Positions 1 through 8,688 of a stretch of 64,000 nt of DNA are shown here, one piece after another (position 1 is the stretch's first letter; each line of letters starts with the position of its first letter). The position numbers and the translations under genes are program-made. Source of the DNA: Paracoccus alcaliphilus (GTDB taxonomy: Bacteria; Pseudomonadota; Alphaproteobacteria; Rhodobacterales; Rhodobacteraceae). The DNA lies in contig NZ_CP067124.1 in the NCBI RefSeq assembly GCF_028553725.1, forward strand, positions 496,001-560,000, in the 5' to 3' direction. The notes under the pieces were generated by a model. That model had not been told where the DNA came from. It did not search any database and saw nothing but the letters and a program-made list of their open reading frames with translations.

Positions 1-108
1 GAATTTGACGTTCCGGTGCGCTTCGACAGCGATGCGCTGGACGTGACCCTCAACATCGAGCGGCTCGGCTCGATCACCTCAATCCCGCTCGTGGAAATCC
101 GCCGGTGA
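1..108 (+). CDS. DUF2460 phage tail protein, C-terminal end
   Basis: The window opens inside a reading frame that gives 35 residues and stops at 106-108. The residues FDVPVRFDSDALDVTLN and the final IPLVEIRR match the end of the DUF2460 family (gp12-type protein of the Rhodobacter gene transfer agent and related prophages), a distal tail protein. The identification rests partly on context: DUF2163, NlpC/P60 and the GTA-type hub follow in the order typical of these tails. Only the C-terminus is visible, so length and domains cannot be judged. Confidence 0.75.
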   Translation, partial: EFDVPVRFDSDALDVTLNIERLGSITSIPLVEIRR

Positions 109-110
109 TA

Positions 111-635
111 TCAGCCCTCGCCAATCAGCGCCCGCGCGTCCTTGATGCGCAGAAACAGCGTCATCGGCTCCAGCACCGTCTCGGCAAAACCGGCCCCGAC
201 ATAAAATGCCTTGGCACGCTCGTTCAGGGCGTGAACCAAAATGGCCGCGATGCCGACCTCATGCGCCGCCGCCGTGATCCGCAGCACGGCATCGCGCAGC
301 AGTGCCCGGCCGAGACCATTGCCCTGCTCAGACACATCCACCGCCAAACGCCCCAGAACGATGACCGGGATGGGGTCGGGCATATTCTGCCGCAGCCTGC
401 GGGGTGCCAGATCGTGGCTGACCGATCCGGCCGCCAGCGCATAGAAACCGACGGCCCGCTGGCCCCGGCACAGCACATAGGCCCGCGACGCGCCAGACAC
501 CTGATTGGCGCGGGCTTTGCGCTTCAGCCAAGTATCAAGCGTCGTTGCCCCGGATGCGAAGCCGTCGATCAGATGATCGTCACTCAGCGGCACGGGCGCG
601 CGTAAGGGCTGCATACCCTGCGTCATCTCTCCCAT
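111..635 (-). CDS. GNAT-family toxin (TacT-like acetyltransferase)
   Basis: This 174-residue protein has the GNAT fold signature. The acetyl-CoA loop reads QGNGLGRALL, and a later AFYVGAGF segment carries the tyrosine usual in the C-terminal motif. Size and sequence resemble toxins such as TacT and AtaT, which acetylate aminoacyl-tRNA and stop translation; that role is inferred from the family. It lies downstream of and overlaps the DUF1778 antitoxin gene by 13 bases, so the two are translationally coupled. In-frame ATGs at codons 4 and 8 are alternative starts; the codon-8 start (614) would remove the overlap. The pair is antisense to the surrounding tail genes, indicating a later insertion. 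Confidence 0.85.
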   Translation of the reverse strand: MGEMTQGMQPLRAPVPLSDDHLIDGFASGATTLDTWLKRKARANQVSGASRAYVLCRGQRAVGFYALAAGSVSHDLAPRRLRQNMPDPIPVIVLGRLAVDVSEQGNGLGRALLRDAVLRITAAAHEVGIAAILVHALNERAKAFYVGAGFAETVLEPMTLFLRIKDARALIGEG

Positions 636-916
636 GGCGCGGGCGTGGCCAGCAGCTTGCCCAGCCGTTCATTCGGCGCAGGCGGTGCATCGAGCTGTGC
701 CATGAAGGCGCTGAACTGCTCGGCATCCAGTCGGAATGCGGTGCGGTCGAGCAACGCATCCTCAGCCGCCTGTCGGCTGGCCTCCATCATGAACTCCGAG
801 CGGTTCTTGCCAAGGGCTGCTGCGGCACGGTCGATCAGATCGCGGTCACGCGGGGTGACGCGAAGATTGATCAGTGAACGACGCGGGGCGTCCTCCTTGG
901 ATGTTACGGCGGCCAT
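623..916 (-). CDS. DUF1778 ribbon-helix-helix antitoxin
   Basis: This 97-residue protein starts RRSLINLRVTPRDRDLIDRA, the ribbon-helix-helix DNA-binding segment of DUF1778 antitoxins. The helical C-terminal half is the part that normally neutralises the partner GNAT toxin. I chose the ATG at 916 because it leaves a usual-length RHH N-terminus; the frame stays open for 15 more codons upstream, but those would run across the palindrome at 948-970. The gene comes first in the toxin-antitoxin operon and probably represses it with the toxin as co-repressor. RHH antitoxins bind short inverted repeats, and a perfect one lies 32 bases upstream. Confidence 0.85.
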   Translation of the reverse strand: MAAVTSKEDAPRRSLINLRVTPRDRDLIDRAAAALGKNRSEFMMEASRQAAEDALLDRTAFRLDAEQFSAFMAQLDAPPAPNERLGKLLATPAPWER

Positions 917-947
917 GGCGCGCCCTCCTGCGATGAATTGAACCATA

Positions 948-970
948 ATGTAAAGACACATGCTTTACAT
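948..970. promoter_or_regulatory. Palindromic operator of the toxin-antitoxin pair
   Basis: A perfect 8-bp inverted repeat, ATGTAAAG and CTTTACAT, is separated by seven bases (ACACATG). It lies between the divergently placed antitoxin start (916) and DUF2163 start (995). Symmetry and position fit an operator for the RHH antitoxin. The patch is clearly more AT-rich than the flanking tail genes. Confidence 0.65.
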
Positions 971-994
971 TTCAAGCTGCGACTGGACCAGACG

Positions 995-1879
995 ATGAAA
1001 AGCCTCGCCCCTGACCTGCAATCGCATCTGGACGATGGCACAACGACGCTGGCGTGGTGCTGGCGGATTACCCGCGCCGACGGAATGACCCTCGGTTTTA
1101 CCGATCATGACCGGGCGCTGGCCTTTGGCGGCACCGATTTCGAGCCGGAAAGCGGGCTGTCGGCTTCGGAGATCCGCGCCGGGTCCGATCTGTCGGCGGA
1201 TTCGCAGGATGCAGAGGGCGCGCTGACCTCGGATCGGATCACCGAGACCGATATCCTCGACGGGCGCTGGGACAATGCGCTGGTCGAGGTCTGGCGGGTG
1301 AACTGGGAAGCCCCCGGCCAGCGGGTGCTGATCCGGCGCGGCTCGATCGGCGAGTTGCGGCGCGGGCGCGTGGCCTTCGTGGCCGAGGTCCGCAGCCTGG
1401 CGCATGTGCTGGGCCAGACGGTCGGTCGGGTATTCCAAGGCACCTGCGATGCCGCGCTGGGCGACTCCCGCTGTGGCGTGAACCTGAACGATGCCGCCTA
1501 TACCGGGACCGGCGCGGTGGTCGATAGGGTCCGCGACCGGGCCTTCACGGCTTCGGGCATCGGCGGCTTCGCCAGCGGATGGTTCGCCTTCGGCTATCTC
1601 GAATGGACCTCGGGGCCGAACAGCGACCGGCAGGCCGAGATCATGCTCCATGAACTGGCATCCGGCATCGTCACCATCACGCTGCTGGAAGCGCCGGTGC
1701 GCCCCGTCGGAGGCGGCGATGCCTTCACCATCCGCGCGGGCTGCGACAAGCGCAGCGCGACCTGCACGGCGAAGTTCGCCAACATCCTCAACTTCCGCGG
1801 CTTCCCGAACATCCCCGGCCAGGACGCGGTGATCCGCTATGCCACCGCCGATGGCGGGCATGAAGGGGCGGTGCTGTGA
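995..1879 (+). CDS. DUF2163 phage tail protein (GTA gp13-like)
   Basis: The protein has 294 residues from the ATG at 995. An earlier in-frame start at 938 would add 19 residues that overlap the toxin-antitoxin operator, so it is less likely. Features of the DUF2163/TIGR02218 family are visible: an N-terminal WRITRADG..LGFTDHDR segment and a cysteine-containing GTCDAALGDSRCGV region near the middle, with further cysteines near the C-terminus (CDKRSATC). In gene transfer agents the homologue is part of the distal tail (hub) complex and may bind iron-sulfur through these cysteines; that is family knowledge, not shown here. The stop overlaps the GTG start of the next gene, so the two are coupled. 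Confidence 0.88.
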   Translation: MKSLAPDLQSHLDDGTTTLAWCWRITRADGMTLGFTDHDRALAFGGTDFEPESGLSASEIRAGSDLSADSQDAEGALTSDRITETDILDGRWDNALVEVWRVNWEAPGQRVLIRRGSIGELRRGRVAFVAEVRSLAHVLGQTVGRVFQGTCDAALGDSRCGVNLNDAAYTGTGAVVDRVRDRAFTASGIGGFASGWFAFGYLEWTSGPNSDRQAEIMLHELASGIVTITLLEAPVRPVGGGDAFTIRAGCDKRSATCTAKFANILNFRGFPNIPGQDAVIRYATADGGHEGAVL

Positions 1880-2337
1880 GGCCCGCCAGCGCAAAGAAGG
1901 TGGTGGCCGCCGCGCGCGGCTGGCTGGGCACCCCGTATCACGATCAGGCCAGCGTCCGGGGCGTGGGCTGCGACTGCCTTGGCCTCGCCCGCGGCATCTG
2001 GCGCGAGGTGGTCGGCTCCGAGACGCTGCCGGTGCCGCCCTACAGCCGCGATTGGGGCGAGACCGGCACCCGCGAGGTACTGGCCGACAGCGCCGCGCGG
2101 GTGATGATCCGCATCGACCCAACTGATGCCGGTCCCGGCGCGGTGGTGCTGTTCAGGATGCGCGCCGGGGCCATCGTCAAGCATGTCGGGATCCTGACCG
2201 GCGAGGGCAGATTCATTCACAGCTACGAGCGGCTCGGCGTGATCGAGGAACCGCTCACCCCCGCATGGCGGCGGCGCATCGCCTTCGCCTTCCTGTTCCC
2301 GCGCCCGGCACCTGCCCGTCGCAAGAAGAAGTCTTGA
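1876..2337 (+). CDS. NlpC/P60 phage cell-wall peptidase (GTA gp14-like)
   Basis: The 153-residue product matches the TIGR02219 phage NlpC/P60 peptidases. The catalytic cysteine lies in GVGCDCLGLARG around residue 33. The histidine lies in KHVGILTGEGRFIHSY near residue 100, and FIHSYERLGVIEEPL is characteristic of the family. The enzyme acts in the tail tip and cuts peptidoglycan peptides during DNA entry. The GTG start overlaps the previous stop. The next gene begins three bases after the stop, consistent with one tail operon. Confidence 0.9.
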   Translation: MRPASAKKVVAAARGWLGTPYHDQASVRGVGCDCLGLARGIWREVVGSETLPVPPYSRDWGETGTREVLADSAARVMIRIDPTDAGPGAVVLFRMRAGAIVKHVGILTGEGRFIHSYERLGVIEEPLTPAWRRRIAFAFLFPRPAPARRKKKS

Positions 2338-2340
2338 TCC

Positions 2341-5300
2341 ATGGCAACCATTGTTCTCGGCGCGGTCGGCACCGCCATCGGCGGCGGATTCGGCGGCGCG
2401 GTTCTGGGGCTGTCCGGCGCGGCCATCGGCGGCATGATCGGATCCGGCATCGGCTCGATGGTCGATAGCTGGATCGTCTCGTCCCTGATGCCGGGCCAGC
2501 GCATCGAGGGGCAGCGCATGGACAGCCTGCGCATGGTCTCGGCGACCGAGGGCGTGGTGATCCCGCGCCTTTACGGGCGGATGCGCATCGGCGGCAACAT
2601 CATCTGGGCGACCGATTTCCGCGAGGAAGTGAACACCCATCGTCAGGGCGGCGGCAAAGGCGGCGGGCCGAAGGTCACCACCACTGAATACCTCTATTAC
2701 GCCTCCTTCGCGGTGGCGCTGTGCGAGGGCTCCGAAGCCGGTCCCGCAGGGACCATTCTCTCCAGTGGAGAGAATGGAGGCGGAGGAGGCCCGGCAGGGC
2801 GGGGAATCTCCGGCATCGGGCGCGTCTGGGCCGATGGCGAGGTGGTCGATCTCAGCGAGGTGACATGGCGCTGGTATCCCGGCAGCGAGACGCAGCCCCC
2901 TGATCCGTTCATTTCCGCGAAGATGGGCGCGGCGAACACGCCGGCCTATCGCGGCACGGCCTATGTCGTGTTCGAGGAACTGCCGCTGTCGCGCTTCGGC
3001 AACCGCCTGCCGCAGCTTTCCTTCGAGGTGTTCCGCCCGCTCGATGATGACGACACCGCCGAGGGCCTTGCCCGCGCCGTGACCATCATCCCGGCTTCGG
3101 GCGAATTCTCTTATGCCACCCAGATCGTGCGCAAGAATGAAGGCGGCGACAGCAGCGCCGAGAACGTCAACGCCATGGCCGAGACCGCCGACATGGTGGT
3201 CTCGCTCGATCGCCTGGAAGCGATGGTGCCCTCGGTCGAGAGCGCCTCGCTGGTGGTCTCGTGGTTCGGCGACGATCTGCGCGCCGGGCAATGCTCGATC
3301 CGGCCGAAGGTCGAAATGCCGCAGAAAAACACGACGCCTGCATGGATCGTCAACGGCGTGAACCGCGCCAATGCACTGGTGGTCAGCGAGGACGATCAGG
3401 GGCGGCCGGTCTATGGCGGCACCCCGGCCGATTTCTCGGTGGTGCAGGCGATCCGCGAGATGAAGGCGCGCGGGCTGCGGGTCACCTTCTATCCCTTCGT
3501 GATGATGGACGTCCCGGCCGGCAACACGCTGCCCGATCCCTACAGCGACAATGCCGCCACCATCGGTCAGCCGGTGCTGCCGTGGCGCGGTCGGATCACC
3601 TGCTCGCCCGCTGCCGGCTTCGCCGGGACGGTGGATAAGACCGCCACCGCCGCTGCGCAGGTCAACGCCTTCTTCGGTAATGCGCAGCCATCGGATTTCA
3701 GCGTCAGCGATGGCGTCGTGACATGGACCGGCCCCGCTGGGGATTGGGGTTTACGCCGCATGATCCTGCACTACGCCCACCTCTGCACGGCGGCGGGCGG
3801 CGTCGATGCCTTCCTGATCGGCTCCGAAATGCGTGGGCTGACCCAGATCAGGTCCGGGGCCTCGACCTATCCGGCTGTGCAGCAGTTCCGCGATCTGGCC
3901 GGTGCCGTGCGCGCGATCCTCGGCCCCGACACGAAAATCAGCTATGCCGCCGACTGGTCGGAGTATTTCGGGCACCACCCGAGCGATGGCAGCGGCGACG
4001 TGTTTTTCCACCTCGACCCGCTCTGGGCGGATGCGAATGTCGATTTCATCGGGATCGACAATTACATGCCGCTCTCCGACTGGCGCGTCGGCTGGGACCA
4101 TGCCGACGCGCAGGCCTGGCCCTCGATCCATGACCGCGCCTATCTGCAATCGAACATCGCCGGCGGCGAAGGGTTTGATTGGTTCTATGCCAGCGAGGCC
4201 GACCGGATCAGCCAGACGCGGACCCCCATTCTAGACACCATAACGCCGCAGCCTTCGCATGAGGCCATTTCCGCCATGCCTGGCGGATCGCCGACGCTGA
4301 CCCGGAATCCGGGTGCTACATCGCCGGCCATCCCTGTGGGTGCCCGCAGGGACAGCATGACTCTGGCCTGCACCGTTCGATTCCCCGCGACCATTACGGA
4401 TGGCCTGATCTTTGAGGTTGGATTTGCACAAGGGATATGGATTGGCGTCTTTGGTGGCACCCTGCGTTTTCTGGTTGATCGGAACCCCGATCGAGAGGTC
4501 CAATACGTCGATTATCCTGCAGCGGGTCTTGCCGGCCAAGCTGTCGAAATCGTCGCTGTGCTGGATTATCCGGCAGCAGAAATCTGGCTGGCGATCAATG
4601 GTGCAGTGGTCGGGAGAAGTTCGTTTTCCAGCCCCTTCATCGACCTCTGGGCCGCAAACGGGGGGATGGGATATGGCGTCGTCAACGGCGTGAATTTTGG
4701 TACGGGTCTAGTCTCTCTGCTTCCATGGCCAGGAGTGCTCTTGTCAAACGCTCAATGGTGGCAGGGAAGCATCCCAACAACAGCGATTGCGCCTCCAGTT
4801 GTGGCTGAACCGTGGATCTGGCGATACAAGGATATTCACGGATGGTGGTCGAACCCGCACCGGAATCGTCCGGGCGGGGTTCCCGCATCGGGACCGACCG
4901 CATGGGTGCCGCAGTCAAAGCCGATCTGGTTTACCGAACTTGGCTGCCCGGCGGTCGATCGCGGCACCAATCAGCCCAATGTGTTCTTCGACCCGAAATC
5001 CTCGGAATCCTTCGTGCCGTATTTCTCGCGCGGCTGGCGCGACGACGCGATCCAGCGGGCCTATCTCGAAGCCACCTGGCTGTTCTGGCGCGATCTGGCC
5101 AACAACCCGGCCTCGACCGGATATGCCGGGCGCATGGTCAATGTCTCCGAATGCGCGGCTTGGACATGGGACGCGCGTCCCTATCCGTTCTTTCCCGAAC
5201 TGTCGGACCTCTGGGCCGATGGCGAGAACTGGCGGCTGGGGCACTGGCTGACCGGGCGGCTGGGCGCGGTATCATTGGCGGCGCTGGTTCGGCACCTCTG

Positions 5301-6927
5301 CCTGCGCGCTGGCCTGCCGGAAGCATGGATCGACGTCTCAAACCTGACCGACGCGGTGGACGGATATGTCATCACTGCGCTGGAATCGCCCCGGACCTCG
5401 ATCACCATGCTCGCCCGGCATTTCGGTTTCGATGCGGTCGAGAGCGAAGGCCGGATCCGCTTCGTCATGCGCGGCCGCGCTCCGGTGGCAGCCATCGCCC
5501 CCGACGACATGGTCGCCGCCGCCCAGGGCGATGTGATGGACCTGACGCGGGGGCAGGAGACCGAACTGCCGCAGGCGCTCAAATGGCAGATGGCCCGAGC
5601 GGACGAGGCGTATGACACGATCACGGTCGAGTCCCGCCGGATCACAGTCGAGGCAAGCCGGGTGTCTTCCGACAGTTTCCCGATGGCGGTGCCGCCCGAG
5701 GAAGCCGACCGGCGCTGCCGCCGGGCACTGATGGAGGCATGGGTGGGCCGCGAGACCGGATCGTTCCGGCTGCCGCCGTCTATGCTGGCGCTGGACCCCG
5801 CCGACGTGATCCTGCTCGACCATGACGGCCGGCTGGTGGAAATGCGGATCCTGACGGCCTCGGATGCCGAGGCGCGCGCGATCGAGACCATCCGTCAGGA
5901 CCGCGCCGCCTATGATCTGCCGCCGGGCAGCCCCCGCGCTGCCCATCTGGCCCGCCCGGTGGTGTTCGGCGCGCCGCTGGCCCTGATCATGGATCTGCCG
6001 CAACTGCGCGAGGATCACGTGCCGCACCACCCGTTGATCGCCGCCCATGCCCGTCCTTGGCCCGGCCAGATGGCGGTGTTCCGCAGCCCCGATCAGGACG
6101 GGTTCGATCTGGTCACGGTGTTCAGCGGCCGGGCGCGCATGGGGGTGCTGACGTCAGACCTCTATTCGGGGCCTCTCGCGCGCTTCGATCTTGGCAATTC
6201 GGTCTATGTGGACCTGCTGACCGGGACGCTGAAAAGCGTGACGGACCTGCGCCTGTTCGGCGGCGAGAACAGCCTTGCGGTCGAGCAGCCCACCGGCGGA
6301 TGGGAAATCCTGCAGGCAGGCGAGGCCGAACTGATCGCGCCCGGCCGCTATCGCCTGTCCCGCCTCCTGCGCGGCCAGCGCGGGACGGATGCCGACATGG
6401 CCCCGATGGTGCCCGAGGGCGCGCGCGTCGTGGTGCTGGACGATATGCTGGCCGACCTGCCGGTTGCCGAGGCCGATCTCGGCCTGCCATGGAACTGGCG
6501 TATCGGGCCGTCCTCGCGGCCGGTCAGCGACGACAGCTATGTCGCGCAGACCTTCACCCCGACCGCGATGGGCCTGCGCCCGTTCTCGCCTGTCCATGTC
6601 GAACAGCCATGGCGGTGGGCGCGGGTGCCTGGCGATCTGACCATCCGCTGGATTCGGCGCGACCGCTCTCTCGCCGCCGATAACTGGAACGCGGTCGAAA
6701 TCCCCATGACGGAGACCGGCGAAGCGTGGCAGGTCCAGATCCTCGACGGGGCCTCGGTCACGCGAACCCTCACGGCTTCGACCACCAGCGCCGTCTACAC
6801 CGGCGCGCAGCAGGTGGCCGATTGGGGCGCACCGCTCGGCCCCGGCGCATCCCTCGATATCCGCATTGCCCAGATCGGGCAGGCGTTCGGCGCGGGGGCT
6901 GCCCCCGTCACCACCCTCTGGTTCTGA
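2341..6927 (+). CDS. Phage tail hub / host specificity protein with TIM-barrel domain
   Basis: This 1528-residue protein is the gp15/host-specificity protein of GTA-like tails. The N-terminus is glycine-rich and hydrophobic (residues 1-50). The GTA TIM-barrel-like domain includes YAADWSEYF and FIGIDNYMPLSDWR (around residues 535-585), and a phage tail domain follows (around 1000-1300). The barrel is interrupted: the conserved DWFYASEADR segment near residue 618 and the WRYKDIHGWWSNPH segment near 825 are normally separated by only about 15 residues, but here by about 200. The extra block is less GC-rich and reads like a beta-rich LamG-type lectin domain (FEVGFAQGIWIGVF, EIWLAINGAVVG). RcGTA homologues are roughly 1300 residues, so the insertion accounts for most of the surplus length. 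Confidence 0.9.
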   Translation: MATIVLGAVGTAIGGGFGGAVLGLSGAAIGGMIGSGIGSMVDSWIVSSLMPGQRIEGQRMDSLRMVSATEGVVIPRLYGRMRIGGNIIWATDFREEVNTHRQGGGKGGGPKVTTTEYLYYASFAVALCEGSEAGPAGTILSSGENGGGGGPAGRGISGIGRVWADGEVVDLSEVTWRWYPGSETQPPDPFISAKMGAANTPAYRGTAYVVFEELPLSRFGNRLPQLSFEVFRPLDDDDTAEGLARAVTIIPASGEFSYATQIVRKNEGGDSSAENVNAMAETADMVVSLDRLEAMVPSVESASLVVSWFGDDLRAGQCSIRPKVEMPQKNTTPAWIVNGVNRANALVVSEDDQGRPVYGGTPADFSVVQAIREMKARGLRVTFYPFVMMDVPAGNTLPDPYSDNAATIGQPVLPWRGRITCSPAAGFAGTVDKTATAAAQVNAFFGNAQPSDFSVSDGVVTWTGPAGDWGLRRMILHYAHLCTAAGGVDAFLIGSEMRGLTQIRSGASTYPAVQQFRDLAGAVRAILGPDTKISYAADWSEYFGHHPSDGSGDVFFHLDPLWADANVDFIGIDNYMPLSDWRVGWDHADAQAWPSIHDRAYLQSNIAGGEGFDWFYASEADRISQTRTPILDTITPQPSHEAISAMPGGSPTLTRNPGATSPAIPVGARRDSMTLACTVRFPATITDGLIFEVGFAQGIWIGVFGGTLRFLVDRNPDREVQYVDYPAAGLAGQAVEIVAVLDYPAAEIWLAINGAVVGRSSFSSPFIDLWAANGGMGYGVVNGVNFGTGLVSLLPWPGVLLSNAQWWQGSIPTTAIAPPVVAEPWIWRYKDIHGWWSNPHRNRPGGVPASGPTAWVPQSKPIWFTELGCPAVDRGTNQPNVFFDPKSSESFVPYFSRGWRDDAIQRAYLEATWLFWRDLANNPASTGYAGRMVNVSECAAWTWDARPYPFFPELSDLWADGENWRLGHWLTGRLGAVSLAALVRHLCLRAGLPEAWIDVSNLTDAVDGYVITALESPRTSITMLARHFGFDAVESEGRIRFVMRGRAPVAAIAPDDMVAAAQGDVMDLTRGQETELPQALKWQMARADEAYDTITVESRRITVEASRVSSDSFPMAVPPEEADRRCRRALMEAWVGRETGSFRLPPSMLALDPADVILLDHDGRLVEMRILTASDAEARAIETIRQDRAAYDLPPGSPRAAHLARPVVFGAPLALIMDLPQLREDHVPHHPLIAAHARPWPGQMAVFRSPDQDGFDLVTVFSGRARMGVLTSDLYSGPLARFDLGNSVYVDLLTGTLKSVTDLRLFGGENSLAVEQPTGGWEILQAGEAELIAPGRYRLSRLLRGQRGTDADMAPMVPEGARVVVLDDMLADLPVAEADLGLPWNWRIGPSSRPVSDDSYVAQTFTPTAMGLRPFSPVHVEQPWRWARVPGDLTIRWIRRDRSLAADNWNAVEIPMTETGEAWQVQILDGASVTRTLTASTTSAVYTGAQQVADWGAPLGPGASLDIRIAQIGQAFGAGAAPVTTLWF

Positions 6928-6940
6928 TCAGGAGACACGC

Positions 6941-7684
6941 ATGTCCGAGACAACGGCGCACCTCGCGCTGCCCTTCATCATGGCCGCACAGGCCCAGAAG
7001 CATGTGACCCATAACGAGGCGCTGCGCCTGCTGGACGGGATCGTGCAACTGGCGGTGCTGGATCGCGACCGGGCCGCGCCACCCGCCAGCCCGGCCGAAG
7101 GTGCGCGCCATATCCCCGGCCCCGGTGCAACCGGCGCATGGGCCGGCTGGGACGGCAGCATCGCCTATTGGATAGACGGAGCCTGGATGCGGATCCTGCC
7201 CGCGCCCGGCTGGCTGGCCTGGATCGAGGCCGAGGCGCAGCTGGTGGTCTGCACCGGCAGCACCTGGCTTCCGGTGGTCGATGCCATGGGCTTCATTGCG
7301 CAGGCCGCCGCCGTGGCCGTGGCGCGGGAGGCAAACGGCGCCAGCACCGGCATGGCGGTGCTGGAAGAAACCCTGACCGGGCTTTCCGGGGCTTCGGTCG
7401 ACAGCAGCATCCGGATCCCGAACCGCGCCATCGTCCTCGGCGTGTCGGCCCGCACCATCACCGCCGTGCTGGGCGCCAGCTCCTATGATTGCGGCATTGC
7501 CGGCGAGCCGTCCAAATTCGGCGGCTCGCTCGGCGTGGCCGTCGGCAGCAGCAATATCGGCGTCATAGGACCGACCGCCTTCTATGCCGACACGCCCGTG
7601 CGTCTGACCGCCAATGGCGGCGCATTCGCCGGCGGCGCGGTGCGCATCGCCATCCATTACCTGACCTGCGGCGCGCCGGGTTGA
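6941..7684 (+). CDS. DUF2793 phage tail-associated protein
   Basis: The 247-residue protein begins at an ATG preceded by a clear AGGAGA. Its N-terminus (LALPFIMAAQAQKHVTHNEALR) is the signature of DUF2793, a family that follows the hub gene in many Rhodobacterales prophages and GTA-like clusters. The C-terminal half is rich in Gly, Ala and Ser with short beta segments, consistent with a tail fibre or receptor-binding accessory protein. Its function is not established. It starts 13 bases after the hub gene stop and reads in the same direction. Confidence 0.85.
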   Translation: MSETTAHLALPFIMAAQAQKHVTHNEALRLLDGIVQLAVLDRDRAAPPASPAEGARHIPGPGATGAWAGWDGSIAYWIDGAWMRILPAPGWLAWIEAEAQLVVCTGSTWLPVVDAMGFIAQAAAVAVAREANGASTGMAVLEETLTGLSGASVDSSIRIPNRAIVLGVSARTITAVLGASSYDCGIAGEPSKFGGSLGVAVGSSNIGVIGPTAFYADTPVRLTANGGAFAGGAVRIAIHYLTCGAPG

Positions 7685-7709
7685 GGTTGAACTCGTGGGA
7701 GAGGACTTC

Positions 7710-7949
7710 ATGGACACGATTCGCGAATGGTGGGGCGCGATTATGGCGGCGACCGGTCTCGGCGTCTGGCTGATCCGCCTCGAGGGCACCTCCAGGACGG
7801 CGCTGCGCGAGGTCGAACGGCTGGAAAAGCAGCTCGACGCCGACCGCAGGTCCTCATCCGAGGCACGCCGCGAACAGAACGAGATGCTGCGCGAGATGCG
7901 CGCCGACATCAAACGCCTGCTGGAGCGCAGCGGCAGCCCGCGGGGCTGA
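7710..7949 (+). CDS. Small phage membrane protein with coiled coil
   Basis: The 79-residue protein starts at an ATG with GGGAGAGG just upstream; a GTG at 7695 is a less likely start. Residues 6-22 (WWGAIMAATGLGVWLIR) form one hydrophobic segment. The rest is highly charged with heptad-like spacing (EVERLEKQLDADRRSS and onward), suggesting a coiled coil. It lies between the tail-fibre type gene and the endolysin, where holins or holin regulators often sit, but one membrane segment and no family match do not allow a firm holin call. Confidence 0.6.
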   Translation: MDTIREWWGAIMAATGLGVWLIRLEGTSRTALREVERLEKQLDADRRSSSEARREQNEMLREMRADIKRLLERSGSPRG

Positions 7950-7981
7950 CCACCCCTCACCCCGATCAACCAACCGATCCG

Positions 7982-8005
7982 CCCCGCCATCCTGCGGGGT
8001 TTTTC
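7982..8005 (+). terminator. Rho-independent terminator
   Basis: CCCCGC and GCGGGG form a 6-bp stem with a 6-base loop and are followed directly by TTTTTC. It stands between the small membrane protein gene and the endolysin, so it probably ends the tail transcript or attenuates read-through into lysis genes. Confidence 0.75.
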
Positions 8006-8019
8006 ATGTGGAGATCCCG

Positions 8020-8688
8020 ATGACGTATTATCAGCACTGGCGGAATGTTCCGGCGAAGGAATGGCACTGGCCGAACTTCTCACCGGCCGAAATCGCCTGC
8101 CGTGGCACCGGCAAGATCCAGATCAATGAGGATGCGCTGGACAGGCTGCAGGAGCTGCGCGTGATGTTGGGCAAGCCGCTGATCGTCAACTCCGCCTATC
8201 GCAGCCCGGAGCACAACAAGCGTGTCGGCGGGGCCAAGGCTTCGCAGCACCTGAATGGATGCGCCTTCGATATATCGATGGCCAATCACGATCCGGTCAC
8301 CTACATCGCCGCCGCGCGCAAGGCCGGATTCAAGGGAATCGGCACCTATCCCCGCTCCAACTTCGTCCATATCGACACCGGCCCCGCCCGGAGCTGGGGC
8401 GATCCGTTCTCGGCCCGGCCAAGCCGCTTCGCCGCCGATGCGGCCCCTGCCCGCGAGCACCTGGCCGACAGCCGCACGATCAAGGGCGGCGGCGCGGCCG
8501 GGATCGGTACTGTCGGCGCGGCCGGCGTCGAGGTGGTGCAGTCTGCGCTGGCCGAAGCACAGGGCGCGGTGCAACCGCTGATCGGGCACCTCGACACGCT
8601 CCGCTGGGTGTTCGTCGCCCTAGCACTCGGTGGGATCGCGGTGACGATCTATGCGCGGCTGGACGATTGGAAGCGGGGGCGGCGATGA
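8020..8688 (+). CDS. M15A-type peptidase endolysin with C-terminal membrane segment
   Basis: The 222-residue protein has a peptidase M15A (D-Ala-D-Ala carboxypeptidase) core. The zinc-site region reads SAYRSPEHNKRVGGAKASQHLNG..FDI (around residues 65-95), and FVHIDTGPARSW near residue 118 supplies the last histidine. The first residues (NFSPAEIACRGTGKI) are typical of phage M15 endolysins. A hydrophobic helix near residues 192-210 (WVFVALALGGIAVTIYA) may tether the enzyme to the inner membrane. The ATG at 8020 follows GGAG. The stop overlaps the next start as ATGA. The expected role is degradation of peptidoglycan at lysis. Confidence 0.88.
   Translation: MTYYQHWRNVPAKEWHWPNFSPAEIACRGTGKIQINEDALDRLQELRVMLGKPLIVNSAYRSPEHNKRVGGAKASQHLNGCAFDISMANHDPVTYIAAARKAGFKGIGTYPRSNFVHIDTGPARSWGDPFSARPSRFAADAAPAREHLADSRTIKGGGAAGIGTVGAAGVEVVQSALAEAQGAVQPLIGHLDTLRWVFVALALGGIAVTIYARLDDWKRGRR

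Noticed and set aside
1837..3291. Minus-strand frame of 484 codons opposite the tail genes
   Set aside because: It overlaps three well-supported phage genes and has no recognisable domain.
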